Below are positions 33,201-40,952 of a stretch of 64,000 nt of DNA, piece after piece. The position numbers were made by a program, and so were the translations under genes. Position 1 is the first letter of the stretch. Each line of letters begins with the position of its first letter. Origin of the DNA: Litoribrevibacter euphylliae (GTDB lineage Bacteria; Pseudomonadota; Gammaproteobacteria; Pseudomonadales; Litoribrevibacteraceae); contig NZ_JBHRSZ010000004.1 in NCBI RefSeq assembly GCF_042646085.1, positions 620,001 through 684,000 on the forward strand, given 5' to 3'. Under the pieces are notes generated by a model. That model did no database searches and was not told where the DNA came from. It was given only the letters and a program-made list of their open reading frames with translations.

Positions 33201-34379
33201 CTAAGCCATTAATTCATGCAGCTCGCGCAGAAGTGTTTCTGTTTGATTCCAGCTGATGCAAGCGTCGGTGATAGACAAACCGTAAGTCAGTTGCCCATCT
33301 TTATTTGGCCCGTTCATGCCTTGATTTCCAGGTTCTATGAAGCTTTCCAGCATGATGCCTGCAATACCCTGGTTTGCTTGGTGGCCGTTAAGTCCTTTAC
33401 GTTGTTCAACCACTTTTTGAGCAATCGGAATCTGGCGCTCGTGTTGCTTTTGTGAGTTATCGTGGCTGCAGTCCACAATCACTTTCGGATGCAGTTGATC
33501 GCTCTTTGCCGCTTTCTCTAATTGCTCTAACGTAGCCTTGATGCTGGTTTCATCGTAGTTAGTTAGGTTACGACCGCCACGAAGAACAATATGGGTATCC
33601 GGGTTTCCTGGGGTGTCCAGCATGGCAATTTGACCGTCCAGATCCATACCTAAGCAATGATGGCTTCGGCTTGAAGAAATCATGGCATTGATTGCGTTTT
33701 GGACGGAGCCGTCAGTGCCGTTTTTAATCCCCACAGGCATGCCTAAGTGACTGATCATTTCACGGTGGATTTGTGATTCCGAAGTACGCGCACCAATGGC
33801 AGTCCAACTGATCAGATCATCCAGGTACAGCATGGTCATCGGGCTAAGTGCTTCAATAGCAAGAGGTAGACCCATTTCTACCAGATTAAGAAGCAAAGCA
33901 CGTGAACGGGTTAAACCAAGCTCAATGTTACCGCTGCCATCACGCTCAGGGTCGTAAGCCAGGCCTTTCCAGCCTGTGGTTGTTCTTGGTTTTTCAACGT
34001 AGGTGCGCATGACGATCATCAAGCGATCAGAGAGTTGGTCATTCAATGCTTTGAGGCGACGACCGTAGTCGAGGGCAGCTTTTTCATCATGAAGTGAACA
34101 AGGGCCGGTGATGACAAGTAACTTATTCGATTCGTTAGGTTTGTTTGAAAGGAGATCGGTGATCTGTTGACGGTGTTTATCAACTTGAAGGGCTAAATGG
34201 TCAGAAAGCGGCAGTCGGTGTTTTAACGCTCGGGGCGTTTCCAACGGTCGCACTGCCAGGCTCTTTTGCAGCGGTTGATCTGCGTCGTTGGCCGCATCAC
34301 TTGAGGTTTCTCTCGCGTGATCGGTGCTTTGACAGGTATCGGTTAAAGCAGAGTCTTGTTTGTTGAGTCGAGTCGTCAT
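33201..34379 (-). CDS. aroF: 3-deoxy-7-phosphoheptulonate (DAHP) synthase, class I
   Basis: A 392-residue class I (AroFGH-type) DAHP synthase, first enzyme of the shikimate pathway (PEP plus erythrose-4-phosphate). 'LLVITGPCSLHDEKAALDYGRRL', 'MIVMRTYVEKPRTTTGWKGLAYDPERDGS', 'WTAIGARTSESQIHREMISHL', 'PVGIKNGTDGSVQNAINA', 'HIVLRGG', 'VIVDCSHDNSQK' and 'GIMLESFIEPGNQ' are all present. An N-terminal tail of about 40 polar residues is longer than usual. The aroF symbol stands for the class; the isozyme (Tyr, Phe or Trp sensitive) is not settled. A leader peptide and attenuator precede it. Confidence 0.93.
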   Translation of the reverse strand: MTTRLNKQDSALTDTCQSTDHARETSSDAANDADQPLQKSLAVRPLETPRALKHRLPLSDHLALQVDKHRQQITDLLSNKPNESNKLLVITGPCSLHDEKAALDYGRRLKALNDQLSDRLMIVMRTYVEKPRTTTGWKGLAYDPERDGSGNIELGLTRSRALLLNLVEMGLPLAIEALSPMTMLYLDDLISWTAIGARTSESQIHREMISHLGMPVGIKNGTDGSVQNAINAMISSSRSHHCLGMDLDGQIAMLDTPGNPDTHIVLRGGRNLTNYDETSIKATLEQLEKAAKSDQLHPKVIVDCSHDNSQKQHERQIPIAQKVVEQRKGLNGHQANQGIAGIMLESFIEPGNQGMNGPNKDGQLTYGLSITDACISWNQTETLLRELHELMA

Positions 34380-34463
34380 TGTGGTTATTCCTTTAGATTT
34401 TCATTCTTCCCCAAAACTTTTTAGGCGCTTCTGGTGTTTCAAAAAGTACGTTTTGAATAACCA

Positions 34464-34533
34464 TAAAAAAACCCCGACCAGCTGACTGCTAATCGGGGTT
34501 TCTTGGCAGTCGGCTGGAGTTTGCCGGGCTGCC
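34464..34533 (-). promoter_or_regulatory. Transcription attenuator of the DAHP synthase gene
   Basis: On the minus strand: terminator stem AACCCCGA/TCGGGGTT (34493-34500 with 34470-34477) plus a T run; anti-terminator CCAGCCGACTGC (34506-34517) with GCAGTCAGCTGG (34478-34489), 11 of 12 paired; and a competing hairpin GGCAG..CTGCC (34529-34533 with 34505-34509). These are mutually exclusive structures, as in classical amino-acid attenuators. Confidence 0.88.
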
Positions 34534-34550
34534 TGTGATTTTTTCTAATC

Positions 34551-34718
34551 TTAGCGGGTGCCCAGCATTTGGCTAAAGTAATAGCCAAAGAAAAACTCTG
34601 AGGAGCACCAATACGCAACAACATTCTTAACGGTCTTTACAGAAGAAATACCTTTCAAAGACACAACAAAAATACCGCGTCCGTTGTTGGCGCGGGTAGC
34701 AAGTTTGTTTGAAGTCAT
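34551..34718 (-). CDS. Aromatic-rich leader peptide of the DAHP synthase attenuator
   Basis: A short ORF whose C-terminal end is YWCSSEFFFGYYFSQMLGTR, stopping 17 bases before strand 1 of the attenuator. It has Tyr-Trp, then Phe-Phe-Phe-Gly-Tyr-Tyr-Phe within 12 codons, which fits ribosome stalling upon shortage of Phe, Tyr or Trp. The same codons form a perfect 8 bp hairpin (34568-34575 with 34582-34589). The start is uncertain: ATG 34718 (55 residues) is used because the predicted promoter places the start site near 34737; ATG 34736 would be almost leaderless. No clear ribosome binding site. At this length it could have been called a protein, but nothing suggests a function beyond stalling. 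Confidence 0.7.
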   Translation of the reverse strand: MTSNKLATRANNGRGIFVVSLKGISSVKTVKNVVAYWCSSEFFFGYYFSQMLGTR

Positions 34719-34743
34719 TGCATTTAATCTGTTCATTCTTTGG

Positions 34744-34771
34744 ATAATAACCATGTAATTCAGGATTGCAA
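34744..34771 (-). promoter_or_regulatory. Promoter of the DAHP synthase leader
   Basis: TTGCAA (34766-34771) and TATTAT (34744-34749) on the minus strand with a 16 bp spacer, upstream of the leader peptide. Confidence 0.5.
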
Positions 34772-34842
34772 CCTTAGTCTTAAAAATTCATACATCTTTT
34801 ATCACTTGGCGTAGTATAAAATCACTTATATGAGTGCCATGG

Positions 34843-35628
34843 TTACATGTAGGCTCTTTCAATCGCGTTTATGGAACCATCTTTTTTGCGCTTAGTAATG
34901 ACCTGGTTTATACGCTTTAACAGGTCGTCGGAGTAGCAGGGTGACTGCTTGGCAAGAGACAGATGAACTTGGTTGATGCTAAGTGGTTTTTCCAATGCAA
35001 CGATTTGCCCATCGTAGCCGTAGCGCTTGATTTTTCTTTGAGTGTTTAGGTAGGGGAGAATGATGTAATCCGTTCTTCGGTGGCTAAGCATGGCTAGAAT
35101 TTGCTCGTGATCTTTGACTTCCTGAATATCCAGTTCGGATTTGTATTGATCAAATGCCTGCCCAAAACTGACACCACTTGGGATTAACCCGTGACGTTCT
35201 CTGAGATCAGTGATTTTTGTAAACTTGAACCTTCCTCTTTGATGAGTGTATATCCGCACTTCATCTTGCGAGAAGCTTCTAGTGATTGCCCATTTTTGAG
35301 CGCGCTCTTCATTCCAGTAGTTTCCTGCCAGAAGATCCGCTTGGCCACTGTCCATCTTTTGTTCGATACGACGCCAAGGTTGTCCAACCTGAAAATCAAT
35401 CGAAAGGTGCAAGTCGCTTCCAATCAAACGAACAACATCGTAGGCAATACCAGTTGGATATTTTTCATCAATATGTTCTTGGTCTCCTTTGTTTAGGAAA
35501 GCAAAAGGAATCCATTGGTCTGAACCGACCACCGTCAATGTGTCACAGTTTGAGCTCCATGAGTAAGAGCTGAAAAGAGAGACGAATAGAAACGTCGAAA
35601 AAAATTTCGGGAATGAATAATCCATCAT
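34843..35628 (-). CDS. Orphan solute-binding protein, family 3
   Basis: A 261-residue periplasmic protein with a signal peptide (hydrophobic 'FFSTFLFVSLFSSYSWS') and a family 3 fold: 'CDTLTVVGSDQWIPFAFLN', 'YPTGIAYDVVRLIGSDL', 'FQVGQPWRRIEQKMDSGQADLLAGNYWNEERAQKWAIT', 'EQILAMLSHRRTDYIILPYLN', 'INQVHLSLAKQSPCYSDDLLKRINQVI'. Two cysteines near the ends (mature Cys and 'SPCYSDD') may pair. It is adjacent to a polysaccharide-unrelated SDR gene with no transporter. ATG 35628 (second of two adjacent ATGs also possible) has AGGATAC upstream. Confidence 0.84.
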   Translation of the reverse strand: MMDYSFPKFFSTFLFVSLFSSYSWSSNCDTLTVVGSDQWIPFAFLNKGDQEHIDEKYPTGIAYDVVRLIGSDLHLSIDFQVGQPWRRIEQKMDSGQADLLAGNYWNEERAQKWAITRSFSQDEVRIYTHQRGRFKFTKITDLRERHGLIPSGVSFGQAFDQYKSELDIQEVKDHEQILAMLSHRRTDYIILPYLNTQRKIKRYGYDGQIVALEKPLSINQVHLSLAKQSPCYSDDLLKRINQVITKRKKDGSINAIERAYM

Positions 35629-35713
35629 CCTTGTATCCTGACACTTCAATCAATGCCGCGTTCAAACGTGGACTTGTAAAGGGCGCTAAGAATAAATGGT
35701 TTCAATCAAAAAG

Positions 35714-35737
35714 TATTGAAATATTACAGTTTCAATA
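35714..35737. promoter_or_regulatory. Candidate operator dyad between divergent genes
   Basis: TATTGAAA-TATTACAG-TTTCAATA, perfect 8 bp arms, in the region between the binding-protein and NAD(P)-binding protein genes. The binding protein is unknown. Confidence 0.5.
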
Positions 35738-35820
35738 TTTTACATTGTCCAGTGAATCTTTAGGCTAAACTCGTTTCCCTAGGTAATTTCAGAAATAACG
35801 CTATTCAGTTAGGGATAACT

Positions 35821-36546
35821 ATGACCACATTAGTTCTTGGCGCCAATGGACAAACCGGACGATTGGTTGTTGAGGCGCTATTAGAAAGAGATGAAAGTGT
35901 TATAGCCGTCGTTCGATCCAAAGAATCTTTGCCTATGGATGTGCTGGATCATGCATTGCTTCATGTTGTTGAAGTCAGCATTACGGACATCACAGAGGCT
36001 GAAATCGGTTTTTTGGTTAAAGAAGCGTCGTCGATTGTGTGTTGTCTCGGGCATAACCTAAGCTGGCAAGGTCTTTATGGTGAACCAAGGCGATTGGTCA
36101 GAGACAGTGTTAAGCGTATTTGCAGCGAAGTGGAATCGAGAAATCTTAACGGTGTTAAAAAGTTCGTTTTAATGAATTCAACTGGGTGTCGAAACTCAGA
36201 TTTAAAAGAGCAAGTATCGGTTGCTCAAAAAATCGTAATCGGCCTTCTGAAACTATTATTGCCACCTCACGCGGATAATGAACAAGCTGCGGAGTTTTTA
36301 CGCAAACAAATAGGTCAGGATAATCAGCAAATCGAATGGGTGGTAGTACGGCCTGATGGTTTGATCGATGAGAATCAAGTGTCCGGATATGAGTTGCACC
36401 CATCACCCATTCGAAGTGCTATTTTCGACCCGGGTAAAACCAGCCGAATTAATGTTGCAGACTTTATGGCCGCGTTGATTACAGACGAAACTCTGTGGCA
36501 GTCCTGGAAAGGCCAGGCGCCTGTCATCTACAACGAAGGTTGTTGA
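35821..36546 (+). CDS. NAD(P)-binding protein of the atypical SDR (NmrA/YwnB-like) group
   Basis: A 241-residue cytoplasmic protein: 'TTLVLGANGQTGRLVVEALLERD' with the G-x-x-G-x-x-G motif, 'VVEVSITDIT', 'IVCCLGH', 'KKFVLMNSTGC', 'EQAAEFLRKQIG', 'IEWVVVRPDGLIDE' and 'RINVADFMAALI'. This fits the atypical SDR_a5/YwnB-like group, which lack the Tyr-x3-Lys site and act as NAD(P)-binding regulators or reductases. There is no partner gene. The 3' end runs into a set of short repeats. Confidence 0.82.
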   Translation: MTTLVLGANGQTGRLVVEALLERDESVIAVVRSKESLPMDVLDHALLHVVEVSITDITEAEIGFLVKEASSIVCCLGHNLSWQGLYGEPRRLVRDSVKRICSEVESRNLNGVKKFVLMNSTGCRNSDLKEQVSVAQKIVIGLLKLLLPPHADNEQAAEFLRKQIGQDNQQIEWVVVRPDGLIDENQVSGYELHPSPIRSAIFDPGKTSRINVADFMAALITDETLWQSWKGQAPVIYNEGC

Positions 36547-36600
36547 ACTTCGTTGTAGATATTCGTTGTAGAGCTTTGTTGTAGAACTTCGTTATAGGCT
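36529..36600. repeat. Inverted and tandem repeats at the 3' end of the 35821 gene
   Basis: CTACAACGAAG (36529-36539) pairs with CTTCGTTGTAG (36547-36557). The right arm is then repeated about four times with a 13-15 bp period (CTTCGTTGTAG, ATTCGTTGTAG, CTTTGTTGTAG, CTTCGTTATAG). Confidence 0.75.
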
Positions 36601-36635
36601 CTTACGCATGTGCTGATCTACAGGTGTTTTCGCCT

Positions 36636-37088
36636 TTAGCCATGTTTCACATTCATATCAATTTCAGCAGAAAAGACTTCGTCGCCATTGGTATCAATTA
36701 CCGAGACAGGCACACGTATAGTCCCTTCCTGGCTCCAATCAATGTTTGAACCATCTGAGATGGCGGTTAAGTCCGTTTTTGCTTTCTTCTTATATTTCAC
36801 TTCCATGCCGGCGGGAATCCAACGTGCGCCCTTGGGAATTGAAACGTCCGTCATCATACCGCCCGCCAACTCGGCCATATTGCACATGGCAATCGCGTGA
36901 ACCGTATTTAAGTGATTGGTCACACGACGGCGTTTCTTAATTGCGATGACACATTTACCTGCACCTAGTTCTTTTACTTCCGGCTTGATGCTTGCGAAAT
37001 AGGGCGCAGTGAAGCAGATGGCTTTGCTGAATAGGAACTTTCCAAAAGGAAGTTTTGTAAGTTGGTCATAGACTTTCTGTGTTTTCAT
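36636..37088 (-). CDS. DUF4442 hotdog-fold protein (thioesterase-like)
   Basis: A 150-residue protein of the DUF4442 family, related to hotdog-fold acyl-CoA thioesterases: 'FGKFLFSKAICFTAPYFASIKPEVKELGAGKCVIAIKKRRRVTNHLNTVHAIAMCNMAELAGGMMTD', 'ARWIPAGMEVKYKKKAKTDLTA', 'VPVSVIDTNGDEVFSAEID'. The central 'HAIAMCNMAELAGG' is the helix of the hotdog fold and carries the likely active-site region. It is divergent from a TetR gene with an operator between them, so it is the probable target of that regulator. An acyl-CoA or fatty-acid signal is plausible. Confidence 0.88.
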   Translation of the reverse strand: MKTQKVYDQLTKLPFGKFLFSKAICFTAPYFASIKPEVKELGAGKCVIAIKKRRRVTNHLNTVHAIAMCNMAELAGGMMTDVSIPKGARWIPAGMEVKYKKKAKTDLTAISDGSNIDWSQEGTIRVPVSVIDTNGDEVFSAEIDMNVKHG

Positions 37089-37154
37089 AGCTTCCTCGGA
37101 CGAGTATCTCTGGCCTCATTAGTGCCATTCGTGGTTAAGAATCTGGATTATTAT

Positions 37155-37194
37155 ATAAATTAGAATATTATTCTAGAATTTAATTCTAATTTAT
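37155..37194. promoter_or_regulatory. Two overlapping TetR operators in a 40 bp dyad
   Basis: Outer arms ATAAATTAGAAT (37155-37166) and ATTCTAATTTAT (37183-37194) are perfect. Inside are TAGAAT-ATT-ATTCTA (37161-37175) and TAGAAT-TTA-ATTCTA (37174-37188), sharing two bases. It lies between divergent DUF4442 and TetR genes. Confidence 0.85.
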
Positions 37195-37243
37195 AACTTT
37201 GACCCTGTGATATGATTCGCCCAAATTAACTCTGGATGATCAG

Positions 37244-37873
37244 ATGAGTAATCAACAAGTGAAGCAGCATTCCAAGACAGCCGCCAAGAAACGAGACATT
37301 TTGAAGAAGGCTTTGGGCTGCTTTAGTACGCATGGTGTGGCTGGTACTACGATTGAGATGATTTGCCAGGAAACCGGTACCAGCGTAGGAAGCCTTTATC
37401 ATCACTTTGGAAATAAAGAAGCCATTGCCAGCGCTGTGTACATTGAGGGTTTGAATGATTTTGGTAGTTTAGCTGTTCGTTATTTAACAGAACTTGAGGC
37501 GAAGCAGTTATCGCTCGAAGAAAAAGCAGAGCAGGCCATTAAAGTTATGGTTTACGCCAATGTGGATTGGATTAGCGAAAACCAAGATTGGGCTCGCTTC
37601 ATTTTTCAGCATCGACAGGTGGTTCGAGAAGGTAAAGGTGCCGGCGTGCTCAAGGATAACCTGTCCACGTTTTACAAAAAACTAATCGACTACAAACGCC
37701 CTATGGTGGACGCTGGTTTACTCAAAGACTGGCCGATTGAGATGTTCAGCGCCTTTATCTCTGGCCCAGTGCATGACTATGCACGTCATTATTTGGCGGG
37801 ACGTTACTCTGATCTTCTTAGTGACTATCGAGAAGAGCTTGCTGAGGGCGCGTGGCGAGCGCTTAAAGGCTAA
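37244..37873 (+). CDS. TetR family transcriptional regulator
   Basis: A 209-residue TetR regulator: 'KRDILKKALGCFSTHGVAGTTIEMICQETGTSVGSLYHHFGNKEAIASAVYIEGL' HTH followed by 'LEEKAEQAIKVMVYANVDWISENQDWARFIFQHRQVV' and 'MFSAFISGPVHDYARHYLAGRYSDLL'. The C-terminal segment resembles the family that controls fatty-acid-linked genes. The divergent DUF4442 gene and the double operator support local control. The last four bases overlap the modC stop on the other strand. Confidence 0.9.
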   Translation: MSNQQVKQHSKTAAKKRDILKKALGCFSTHGVAGTTIEMICQETGTSVGSLYHHFGNKEAIASAVYIEGLNDFGSLAVRYLTELEAKQLSLEEKAEQAIKVMVYANVDWISENQDWARFIFQHRQVVREGKGAGVLKDNLSTFYKKLIDYKRPMVDAGLLKDWPIEMFSAFISGPVHDYARHYLAGRYSDLLSDYREELAEGAWRALKG

Positions 37874-39051
37874 TGAACAATGGCCACAGATTTAATCTGT
37901 GCCCAGGCGTTTGAACCTGGTTTTAGGTTGAGATGATGGAGTGATTTGTTGGTAACTCGGGCTATTAAATAGGAGTCGCCTGCTTTTAGCCGAACCAATG
38001 ACATTGATGTGCTGGTGCACGCTTGTATGGCCTCGATGGATACCTGGATTCTGTTGAGGATACTCATATCATCATGAGAGCTCAGGGCCAAACTCACGTC
38101 TTTAGCCAGTATTCGGATACGAACATTTTGTTGAAGTGCTTCGCCACCATCACACACCCAAACGGTGCCACCATTAAAGGCGACTTTGTTCAGTTGCCAT
38201 TGTTCATCGCGTTCTATGACTTGGCCTTCAATGACTACGCCTGTGTCATCACCTAATTCGATCGGTAAATCCACACGCGAAAATACTTCGGTTAGGTTTC
38301 CTTGGGCGATGACCTTGCCGTTCTCAAGCGTGACGGCATGATCCGCAAGACGTGCTACTTCGTTCATCGAATGACTGACGTACAAGATGGGTATATCAAA
38401 ACTGGATTTGAGCCGTTCCAGGTAAGGTAGAATTTCCCGCTTACGAGCGAGATCGAGCGATGCCAACGGCTCATCCATCAATAGTATTCTAGGCTGAATT
38501 AGTAAGGCTCGGGCAATAGCCACGCGCTGTCTTTCTCCACCGGACAGTTGGGACGGATAGCGTTTTAAAATGGGCTTAATGCCCATAGTTGCAATAACTC
38601 GGTCGTACAGTTCTGTTGATGGCGTTTGATCAGCGCGTTTAATGGCGTAGTTGAGGTTACCTTGGGCGGTTAAGTGAGGAAAGAGACTGGCTTCCTGAAA
38701 CACGTACCCTAACGGGCGTTTGTGTGTCGGCACAAATTGAGAGGCGTTCTGCCAAACGTCCCCATTCACACTAAGCTGGCCTTGATCTGCTCGTTCTAAC
38801 CCTGCCACGCAACGTAAAAAACTGGTTTTTCCTGACCCAGAATGACCAAAAATCGCGGTAATGCCTGAACCAGGAAGCGTGACATCAACATCCAAACCAA
38901 AGCCATGATCTTCAGCCCTTTGGGCTTTTGAAGCACGTTTATTGGAGGTATAACTCAGCTTAAAGGCCGCTTGGATGCTGTTGTTATTCTTGGATTTAAG
39001 TGCCAAGGATTCACGTTTCAATGATTCAGGTTTTATTGATTCAAGAGTCAA
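37870..39051 (-). CDS. modC: Molybdate ABC transporter ATP-binding protein ModC
   Basis: A 393-residue ABC ATPase. Walker A 'GHSGSGKT', Q-loop 'YVFQEASLFPHL', signature 'LSGGERQRVAIARALL', Walker B 'ILLMDEPLASLD', H-loop 'LYVSHSMNE' and a C-terminal TOBE/Mop domain ('SIEAIQACTSTSMSLVRLKAGDSYLIARVTN'). The start is TTG 39051, supported by GAGG seven bases before it. About 55 residues precede the first strand, roughly 35 more than usual, with a repeated ESIKPESLKRESLALKS pattern that comes from a 15 bp tandem repeat. A later TTG may be the real start. It works with ModB and ModA and is the third gene of the operon. Confidence 0.93.
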   Translation of the reverse strand: MTLESIKPESLKRESLALKSKNNNSIQAAFKLSYTSNKRASKAQRAEDHGFGLDVDVTLPGSGITAIFGHSGSGKTSFLRCVAGLERADQGQLSVNGDVWQNASQFVPTHKRPLGYVFQEASLFPHLTAQGNLNYAIKRADQTPSTELYDRVIATMGIKPILKRYPSQLSGGERQRVAIARALLIQPRILLMDEPLASLDLARKREILPYLERLKSSFDIPILYVSHSMNEVARLADHAVTLENGKVIAQGNLTEVFSRVDLPIELGDDTGVVIEGQVIERDEQWQLNKVAFNGGTVWVCDGGEALQQNVRIRILAKDVSLALSSHDDMSILNRIQVSIEAIQACTSTSMSLVRLKAGDSYLIARVTNKSLHHLNLKPGSNAWAQIKSVAIVH

Positions 39052-39052
39052 A
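39008..39052. repeat. 15 bp tandem repeat encoding the ModC N-terminus
   Basis: GATTCACGTTTCAAT, GATTCAGGTTTTATT and GATTCAAGAGTCAAA run across the start of modC and make up its unusual N-terminal extension. Confidence 0.7.
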
Positions 39053-39063
39053 ACGAGCCTCGC

Positions 39064-39786
39064 TTACCTAAACATTGAGAAGGTTTGTTTTCGTTGAAAC
39101 CAATACAAACCCAGTAGGGTTACGAACGAAAAGGCCACCATCAAACCGGATAACGTGTGTGCCTGCGTGTATTCCAATGCTTCCACATGATCATAGATTT
39201 GTACCGAAACGACGCGGGTTTCTTCCGGGATATTACCGCCAATCATTAATACCACGCCAAATTCACCCACTGTATGAGCAAAGCCTAAGACGGCAGCGGT
39301 GAGAAAGCCCGGTTTTGCCAGTGGCAGGACGACGGTAAAGAAACGATCAATAGGGCCGGCTCGGAGCGTGGCTGCGACTTCGAACGGTCGGTTGCCTAAG
39401 GCTTCAATGGCGTTCTGAATGGGCTGAACAACGAAGGGTAAGGAATAAAAGACGGAGGCAACGACTAAGCCCCAAAACGTGAAGGGCAGAGTGCCTAATC
39501 CTAAGCTTTGAGTGAACTGACCAATAAAGCCACTCGGCCCCATAGCAATCAACAAATAGAAGCCTAATACGGTGGGAGGAAGCACCAGCGGAAGAGCAAC
39601 GATGGCTGCTACCGGGCCTTTTAACCAAGATTGGGTTCGCGCTAACCACCAAGCGATAGGGGTTCCTACCACCAATAAAATAAGCGTGACCGTAGTTGCT
39701 AGACGCAGTGTTAACCAGAGGGCGGCTATGTCTGCATTAGAGAGTAGGTCAGAGTTAGAAAATAAATCAGCGCCTGAAAAGCTCAT
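39064..39786 (-). CDS. modB: Molybdate ABC transporter permease ModB
   Basis: A 240-residue membrane permease with the typical five to six helices ('IAALWLTLRLATTVTLILLVVGTPIAWWLA', 'GPVAAIVALPLVLPPTVLGFYLLIAMG', 'GLVVASVFYSLPFVVQPIQNAIEALG', 'GFAHTVGEFGVVLMIGGNIPEETRVVSVQIYDHVEALEY'). The 'EAA' loop contact to the ATPase is seen in 'ATLRAGPIDRFFTVVLPLAKPG'. It sits six bases from modA and twelve before modC, so all three are one transcript. Confidence 0.95.
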   Translation of the reverse strand: MSFSGADLFSNSDLLSNADIAALWLTLRLATTVTLILLVVGTPIAWWLARTQSWLKGPVAAIVALPLVLPPTVLGFYLLIAMGPSGFIGQFTQSLGLGTLPFTFWGLVVASVFYSLPFVVQPIQNAIEALGNRPFEVAATLRAGPIDRFFTVVLPLAKPGFLTAAVLGFAHTVGEFGVVLMIGGNIPEETRVVSVQIYDHVEALEYTQAHTLSGLMVAFSFVTLLGLYWFQRKQTFSMFR

Positions 39787-39792
39787 AGAGAT

Positions 39793-40707
39793 TTATTGAT
39801 CCACTTGAAATTGTTGATCCAAAAGTTGCGGTTCATCGACCATGGAATGAGAGGGAGTAGTGTAGCCATAGGATTCAATAATTCGTTTTCCTTCATTCGA
39901 TTGAACAAAGCTTATCAAGGCTTTGGCGGCTTCGCTACGTTCACCACGTTTTAACAATATCGCGTCTTGTTTAATCGGTGAATAGAAGGATTGAGGCACA
40001 ATCCAGCTAGAGCCAAGGCTTATCTGGCTTGGTTGTTCCTGTTGATCTTGTCTTAGCTGTGTTTGTTCTAACTGTGCTTGTTTTAGCTCTGCTTGTTTTA
40101 ATTGGGAAAGCGCTATAAAGCCCAAGTCCGCATTACCGGTGCTCACAAATTGATAGGTTTGGGCAATGTTTTCACCTTGAACCCACTTACTGCGAGTCGA
40201 CTTCACTAGTTTTAATTGTTCTAGCACCTGTACCGCTGCGGCACCGTAGGGCGCAAGCTTTGGGTTCGCAAAGGCTAATTTATTGAACTTATCGCTGGAT
40301 AGCACACTGGCACCATCAGTGATCAAATCAGATTTCGAAGACCACAGTGCCAAGGCTCCAATGGCGTAAGTAAAGCGGCTGTTAGGAACACTGAACCCTG
40401 CTTTTTTATGAGCGGTTTCAAGAGCAATAGGCTTGGCTTGATCCGCCGAGAAGAATACTTGAAACGGCGCGCCATGCTGAATTTGAGCGAAGATTTTTCC
40501 TGATGATCCATAAGACGCAACGACTGAATGGCCAGTGTTCTGTTCAAAGGTTTCAATCAAGGCTTTCATGGCAAAGGTGAAGTTGGATGCGACCGCGATC
40601 TTCAGCGTTTCTGGTTCATTCTGTGGTTGTGCCTGGGCTATTTGTGCCTGAACAAGTGTCGTGGAAAGAGCGAAAACACTGGTGAGCAGAAGTCGGAATA
40701 AGGTCAT
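39793..40707 (-). CDS. modA: Molybdate-binding protein ModA with a Gln-rich insertion
   Basis: A 304-residue periplasmic binding protein: signal peptide (MTLFRLLLTSVFALSTTLVQ), 'LKIAVASNFTFAMKALIETFEQNTGHSVVASYGSSGKIFAQIQHGAPFQVFFSADQAKPI', 'KLAPYGAAAVQVLEQL' and 'IAQTYQFVSTGNADLGFIALSQ'. Directly after this 'ALSQ' the usual sequence is broken by about 24 Gln/Leu/Glu residues (LKQAE-LKQAQ-LEQTQ-LRQDQ), a five-residue repeat, before 'GSSWIVPQSFYSPIKQDAILL' resumes. ModA of E. coli is about 257 residues. The insertion is in a surface loop of the second lobe, so binding is likely preserved. It is first in the modABC operon. Confidence 0.94.
   Translation of the reverse strand: MTLFRLLLTSVFALSTTLVQAQIAQAQPQNEPETLKIAVASNFTFAMKALIETFEQNTGHSVVASYGSSGKIFAQIQHGAPFQVFFSADQAKPIALETAHKKAGFSVPNSRFTYAIGALALWSSKSDLITDGASVLSSDKFNKLAFANPKLAPYGAAAVQVLEQLKLVKSTRSKWVQGENIAQTYQFVSTGNADLGFIALSQLKQAELKQAQLEQTQLRQDQQEQPSQISLGSSWIVPQSFYSPIKQDAILLKRGERSEAAKALISFVQSNEGKRIIESYGYTTPSHSMVDEPQLLDQQFQVDQ
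40048..40107. repeat. 15 bp tandem repeat inside modA, four copies
   Basis: Units at 40048-40062, 40063-40077, 40078-40092 and 40093-40107 (TTGTTCTAACTGTGC-like). They give the five-residue repeat of the ModA insertion. Confidence 0.85.
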
Positions 40708-40952
40708 TCAAGTTCCAAAAAGGTAGTAAAATCGGCTATCGAAAAGTCGCAATATGATGATCTATAACGGGTATTTGCTCAAGCGGGATGTTGTTCTATT
40801 ACGGCACTGTTTGTGAGTGTAATAGATGTTGAAAGTCTTCTGGTTGAATCTAATCAGGAGAAGAAGATTGGCTATGGTATTTAATCGGTGAAATAAGTTA
40901 GCATTCAAAAGCTGTCTGACCAGACGATTTTGTAGGCAAGGGAGGCCAAAAG

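Noticed and set aside
40708..40952. ModE operator upstream of modA
   Set aside because: The best candidate (CGCAATAT near 40749 with TATAACG further on) matches only part of the arms; not enough to call.
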